A stretch of DNA of 64,000 bases from positions 20,253 through 84,252 of the forward strand of contig JAKQSZ010000035.1 in NCBI GenBank assembly GCA_029569475.1, in the 5' to 3' direction. The notes below the pieces were generated by a model that saw only the letters and a list, made by a program, of their open reading frames with translations, was not told where the DNA came from and did no database searches. This document shows positions 60,915 through 64,000 of the stretch, piece after piece; the first letter of the stretch is position 1, and every line of letters begins with the position of its first letter. The DNA is from Candidatus Eiseniibacteriota bacterium. Lineage in GTDB: Bacteria > Eisenbacteria > RBG-16-71-46 > CAIMUX01. The translations under genes and the position numbers were made by a program.

Positions 60915-63724
60915 GCCCCATCCCGGTTGGCGGCGCGCACCCGGAAGGTGTATCGACCGGGATCCAGGTTGGTATAGGACGCATAGCGGCGCGCCCCGCA
61001 GTCGTTCCAACCTTCATCGAATCCTTCGAGGCGGCAGGCATAGCGGGCTCGCGAAGGCGCCGCGAAGTCGAGCGCGGCGAAGTCGAAGCCGAGGAAGTCG
61101 TTGCGATGCGTCAGGACCAGGCGTCCCCGCGAATCCAGCAACTGACCGAGCGGCACTACCCGGTCATAGCATCGGAACGCCGTGAGGACGACCGGCGGAG
61201 GCTGCGGGTCGGGGACAATGTCCGCGGGATCGAACCGGCAGTATCCGGTGACGCTTCCCACGATCACCTCCCCCCCGGCCGTCGCACAGGCGGCGCGGGC
61301 GCGAAACTCGTTTCCCGGAAGCCCGTCGCCGGCGTCATACCGGGTGATCCGGCCGGTAGCGGGATCGAGCCGCGCCAGACCGGCATTGGTGGTGAGCCAC
61401 AGGATGCCCGCGGGGTCCTCGACGATGGCGTTCACCTTGTCGCCGGGCAGTCCGTCGCGCTCGGTCCAGACATCGAAGGCGAGCGTCGAGAGATCGAGAC
61501 GGTCGAGCCCGCCGCTGTAGGTCCCGATCCAGAGGCTGCGCCCATCACCGCTGAAGCGCAGCGCCTGGACCGAGAGATTGCTCAATCCCCCGGGCGTGCC
61601 CGGCCGGTAGTTGTCGAAACCCCCGCGCATGCGGTCCAGCCGGCTCAATCCGCCGACGAGGGTGCCGACCCACGGAGAGCCGTCGGGCGCAACCGCCACG
61701 GCGGCGCACCGGCGGGACGGAAGGGACGCCGGATCGGCGGAGTCCGCCGTGTACAAACGGCTCAGTCCGCGTGCCGGATCCAGCCAGACCAGCCCTTCGG
61801 AAGTCGCCAGCCAGAGGCAGTGTTCGGCGTCCTCCGCGATGTCGGACACCGGAGTCTCCGAGGGTGCCGCCAGAGACACGAAGGTGAACTCGAACCGGCG
61901 CCGGCCCTCCGCTTGGCCCTCCCCTTGTCCTTCCGACACGCGCGCCAGCCCACACGTCGTCCCCAACCACAGCGTCCGGTCCCGGGACTCGAACAGCGCA
62001 CCGCAACCCACGGGGCGTTTCGAGTCCGAGAGATGCGGGATGCGGAGCACCTCCTCCCTATCGCCGTCGCGCAAGACAAGGCCGGCCGGCGTCCCGATCC
62101 AGAGTCTCCTGCGGCTGTCCTCGAGGAGGGCGCAAACCGCCGCGCGCGAGGGATCGCCCAGTTCGCGAGGAGGCCAGGCCGCGGACACGAAGCGCGTCCG
62201 CCGCGGGTCGTGGTGCGCGACCCCGCCGCCATCGGTTCCGACCCAAAGGCCTCCGCGGCTGTCGGTGAGGATGGCCGTGACGACATCCGCCCCGAGGGTC
62301 GTGGCATCGCCAGCATGGTGGCGGAAGAGGCGAGGCGCCGCGAGACCATGGTGAGCCGCGGACTCCGCCGAGGGCAGCGCTCCCAAGCTCATCTCGTGGC
62401 GATCGAGGGGACGCGTAGGATGGACCTGCGCGGGCGTCCTTCGCGGCCACTGCACCAGACCGCCGGTTGTCCCGAGGAAGAGGCCGCGCTCCGAGACCGC
62501 GAAGGCTCGTATCCCGTCCGAACTCCAGGCTCCGCCCGGAGCGGAGCACCACCGGCCCGCCTGATCCACGTGTTCGAGAGATCCCCCGCCCCGCACGATC
62601 CACGCGCCTCCCGCCGAGTCCGGTTCGATCGCGACGATTCTCCGAGCCCGGCCGGAGGCTTCCGCCCGGCCTGGCAGCGCGGAAGAAACGAGAGTGAACG
62701 CGGGATCCTTCTGGGCTCCGGACGGACTGTTCCTCGCTTCCATCTCGACGGTGTTCGCGCGCCGCCAGAGCGATCCGCCCCGGGTTCCCGCCCACACCTC
62801 GCCAGCCGGACCGATGGCCAGAGCTTGTATCCACGGCTCGCGTTCGAGGCCATCCATCCCGGGCTGGCCCTCGCGGCTGTCCACCCCCAGCTGGTCCTCG
62901 CGGCTGTCGACCCCCAGCTGGCCCTCCCGGCCATCCACCCCCAGCTGGCCCTCCCGGCTGTCCACCCCCAAACCGCCTTCGCGGCTGCCCGGCAAAGGGA
63001 CCGCTTCCACCTCGGTACCCCCTGTCATGGCAGGGCGCGATGCCTCCTGGTCAAGGTCGATGCGGTAGAGTCCCCGCCGCGTACCCATCCAGATCGCGTG
63101 GGCGTCAGCGCACATGGCAGTGATCCCGAAGCTGAACGGGTCCTCTGCGGATGAAACGCCGGCGAAGCGGGGACGGATCCTCTGAAGCGTGACGTCCGAG
63201 TCGCTCGAGCGAAGATAGAGGCCACGTTGCGTCCCGGCCCACGTGCGCCCGAGCCCATCCGTGACGATGGCGGTCACCGGCGGCGCCTCCGGCGGACCCT
63301 CGCCCGAGACGAAAACGAGGTGGACAAAGCTCTCCCGCCGCGCGTCGTAGATATCCGCTCCACCGATGCCCAGCGACACCCAGAGATCTCCCGCGCCGTC
63401 CACAGCCAGCCCGCTGATAAAGCTGCCCGCGGGACCGTTGGGGTCATCCGGGTGGTAGCGGAAGCTGCGACACTCGTACCCGTCATAGCGATTGAGGCCG
63501 TCGGCGGTTCCGATCCAGACATAGCCGGTCCGGTCCTGGATCAGCGAGGTCACGTAGCTGCTGGAGAGCCCGGGGATGTGATCGAACATCCATGGATCGT
63601 GGGGCGCGGCCTCCCGATGGTCACCGGAAGTGCCGGCCGCGGCGTTCGGCGGCGTGGCCACGCGCAAGAGGATGGCGGCGAGCACAAGCACGCGCCGAAG
63701 ACGGACCCCTGCTGGTCTCTGCAT
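60677..63724 (-). CDS. Two-component regulator propeller sensor, first half of a frameshifted sensor
   Basis: 1015 residues, ATG with GGAG upstream and a signal peptide (VLVLAAILLRVATPP). Some 14 Reg_prop blades follow (LIQDRTGYVWIGTADGLNRY; ILTDSRGGLWVGTDGGGVAH; AIVEDPAGILWLTTNAGLAR), then a Y_Y_Y domain (YASYTNLDPGRYTFRVRAAN). In-frame homology ends at GAWNEG near 60905; the last about 75 codons are an out-of-frame read of the kinase region. An intact sensor would be about 1205 residues over 60117-63724. A 45-residue tandem repeat sits at residues 247-291. The domain order is that of polysaccharide-responsive hybrid sensors. Confidence 0.85.
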   Translation of the reverse strand: MQRPAGVRLRRVLVLAAILLRVATPPNAAAGTSGDHREAAPHDPWMFDHIPGLSSSYVTSLIQDRTGYVWIGTADGLNRYDGYECRSFRYHPDDPNGPAGSFISGLAVDGAGDLWVSLGIGGADIYDARRESFVHLVFVSGEGPPEAPPVTAIVTDGLGRTWAGTQRGLYLRSSDSDVTLQRIRPRFAGVSSAEDPFSFGITAMCADAHAIWMGTRRGLYRIDLDQEASRPAMTGGTEVEAVPLPGSREGGLGVDSREGQLGVDGREGQLGVDSREDQLGVDSREGQPGMDGLEREPWIQALAIGPAGEVWAGTRGGSLWRRANTVEMEARNSPSGAQKDPAFTLVSSALPGRAEASGRARRIVAIEPDSAGGAWIVRGGGSLEHVDQAGRWCSAPGGAWSSDGIRAFAVSERGLFLGTTGGLVQWPRRTPAQVHPTRPLDRHEMSLGALPSAESAAHHGLAAPRLFRHHAGDATTLGADVVTAILTDSRGGLWVGTDGGGVAHHDPRRTRFVSAAWPPRELGDPSRAAVCALLEDSRRRLWIGTPAGLVLRDGDREEVLRIPHLSDSKRPVGCGALFESRDRTLWLGTTCGLARVSEGQGEGQAEGRRRFEFTFVSLAAPSETPVSDIAEDAEHCLWLATSEGLVWLDPARGLSRLYTADSADPASLPSRRCAAVAVAPDGSPWVGTLVGGLSRLDRMRGGFDNYRPGTPGGLSNLSVQALRFSGDGRSLWIGTYSGGLDRLDLSTLAFDVWTERDGLPGDKVNAIVEDPAGILWLTTNAGLARLDPATGRITRYDAGDGLPGNEFRARAACATAGGEVIVGSVTGYCRFDPADIVPDPQPPPVVLTAFRCYDRVVPLGQLLDSRGRLVLTHRNDFLGFDFAALDFAAPSRARYACRLEGFDEGWNDCGARRYASYTNLDPGRYTFRVRAANRDGAWNEGVYPCLWSSPPRGGRRPGSAFWHWSERAGFSWVAIVGLCGRASERSCARRRSAWRKGTASAANSPGTITTRPASF
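60901..60905 (-). other. Frameshift site in the sensor kinase (C5/G5 run)
   Basis: The propeller frame reads N-E-G-V and the kinase frame reads R-G-G-L-S-L-P-L-V-I-T-P. The two join perfectly (N-E-G-G-L-S-L-P) if the G5 run on the minus strand had six G or if ribosomes slipped back one base there. Confidence 0.75.
62852..62986 (-). repeat. In-frame 27-bp tandem repeat in the sensor propeller
   Basis: Five units of 27 bp encode SREGGLGVD, SREGQLGVD, GREGQLGVD, SREDQLGVD and SREGQPGMD, a loop insertion between propeller blades. Confidence 0.85.
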
Positions 63725-64000
63725 GGCCGCTCCAATTCATCGGGTTTCTCGGGATGGGACGCGGAGCCCCGATTTGCCTCGGCCATGTCCAGGGGAAGTC
63801 CCGGACCGCGAGGTTCCTCGGAAGACCGCCGCGTGGGCAACCGGGGAGTATACGCGGCGGGTTCTGGAACGAGGATTGAGAACGGTCGCCAGGAAGCTTT
63901 CTGCGGGCATGGACTTGACCACAGCCCGCCGCGGTCACCGGGTTTCCTGCCACGCTGGCCCGTTCTTCGCTCCCTCCCTCTTTCGTGTCAAGACGTCGTC
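63725..64000. other. Upstream region of the sensor gene to the window edge
   Basis: 276 bases without a supported gene. Presumably holds the promoter of the sensor-regulator operon. No clear boxes or repeats were found. Confidence 0.4.

Noticed and set aside
1..64000. rRNA, tRNA, insertion sequences or prophage genes
   Set aside because: No rRNA segment, cloverleaf with a CCA end, transposase or phage structural gene was recognised in any intergenic region. A covariance search for tRNA would settle this.

Overview
The window is high-GC DNA from a diderm (Gram-negative-type) bacterium. Evidence for an outer membrane includes a TolC-type channel, an OmpA-type protein, a DUF3078-like beta-barrel and an RND efflux system. 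Two exported proteins end in a FlgD-like C-terminal module, and there is an archaeal-type threonyl-tRNA synthetase, two tricorn proteases and rpoN. I infer an uncultured lineage of the Eisenbacteria/FCB kind, but no rRNA or tRNA is present to place it. About 42 genes are supported. I see no prophage, insertion sequence, CRISPR array or tRNA.

Layout. 1-4.7 kb: a partial gene end, two small related exported/membrane proteins, a rhodanese-methyltransferase fusion, an exported laminin/concanavalin-like protein, a small protein and an FHA membrane protein. 4.8-9.5 kb (minus): a GH57/DUF3536 glycoside hydrolase overlapped by a DUF4912/Rho_N protein. 10.2-15.8 kb: exported tricorn protease, then a GT39-like membrane glycosyltransferase with TPRs. 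15.8-25.6 kb: class V aminotransferase, a diheme YVTN-propeller protein, a membrane-fused spermidine-synthase-like protein, a DUF3078-like barrel and signal peptidase I. 25.9-31 kb: DinB, archaeal-type ThrRS, OmpA and DUF455 proteins. 31-38.4 kb: a three-gene ABC-2 exporter and a second, cytosolic tricorn protease. 39-44.5 kb: a MIO-type ammonia-lyase, a nitroreductase and a thiD-thiE-thiL thiamine cluster. 44.6-48.2 kb: an NtrC-type regulator, about 1 kb of non-coding DNA, and a TauE/SafE plus DUF1634 pair. 48.2-55.8 kb (minus): TolC, RND adaptor and RND pump, preceded by rpoN. 56.3-63.7 kb: a D-aminopeptidase, an FG-GAP/ASPIC exported protein, and a two-component system whose sensor kinase is split by a -1 frameshift.

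The most distinctive feature is an abundance of short tandem repeats. Inside genes their units are multiples of three (36, 27 and 18 bp) and they extend protein linkers or signal-peptide n-regions. Outside genes there are 17-bp and 18-bp arrays upstream of thiD and of the D-aminopeptidase gene, sharing a GAGCYGT core. Other points worth checking are a Cys in the MIO triad of the ammonia-lyase, the archaeal-type ThrRS, the kinase frameshift at a C5 run, a duplicated start region with a 25-bp palindrome between thiD and thiE, and a planctomycete-like LEQLEAKTLLSA motif in an orphan fragment. I found no gene set that I can call a new defence or biosynthetic system.
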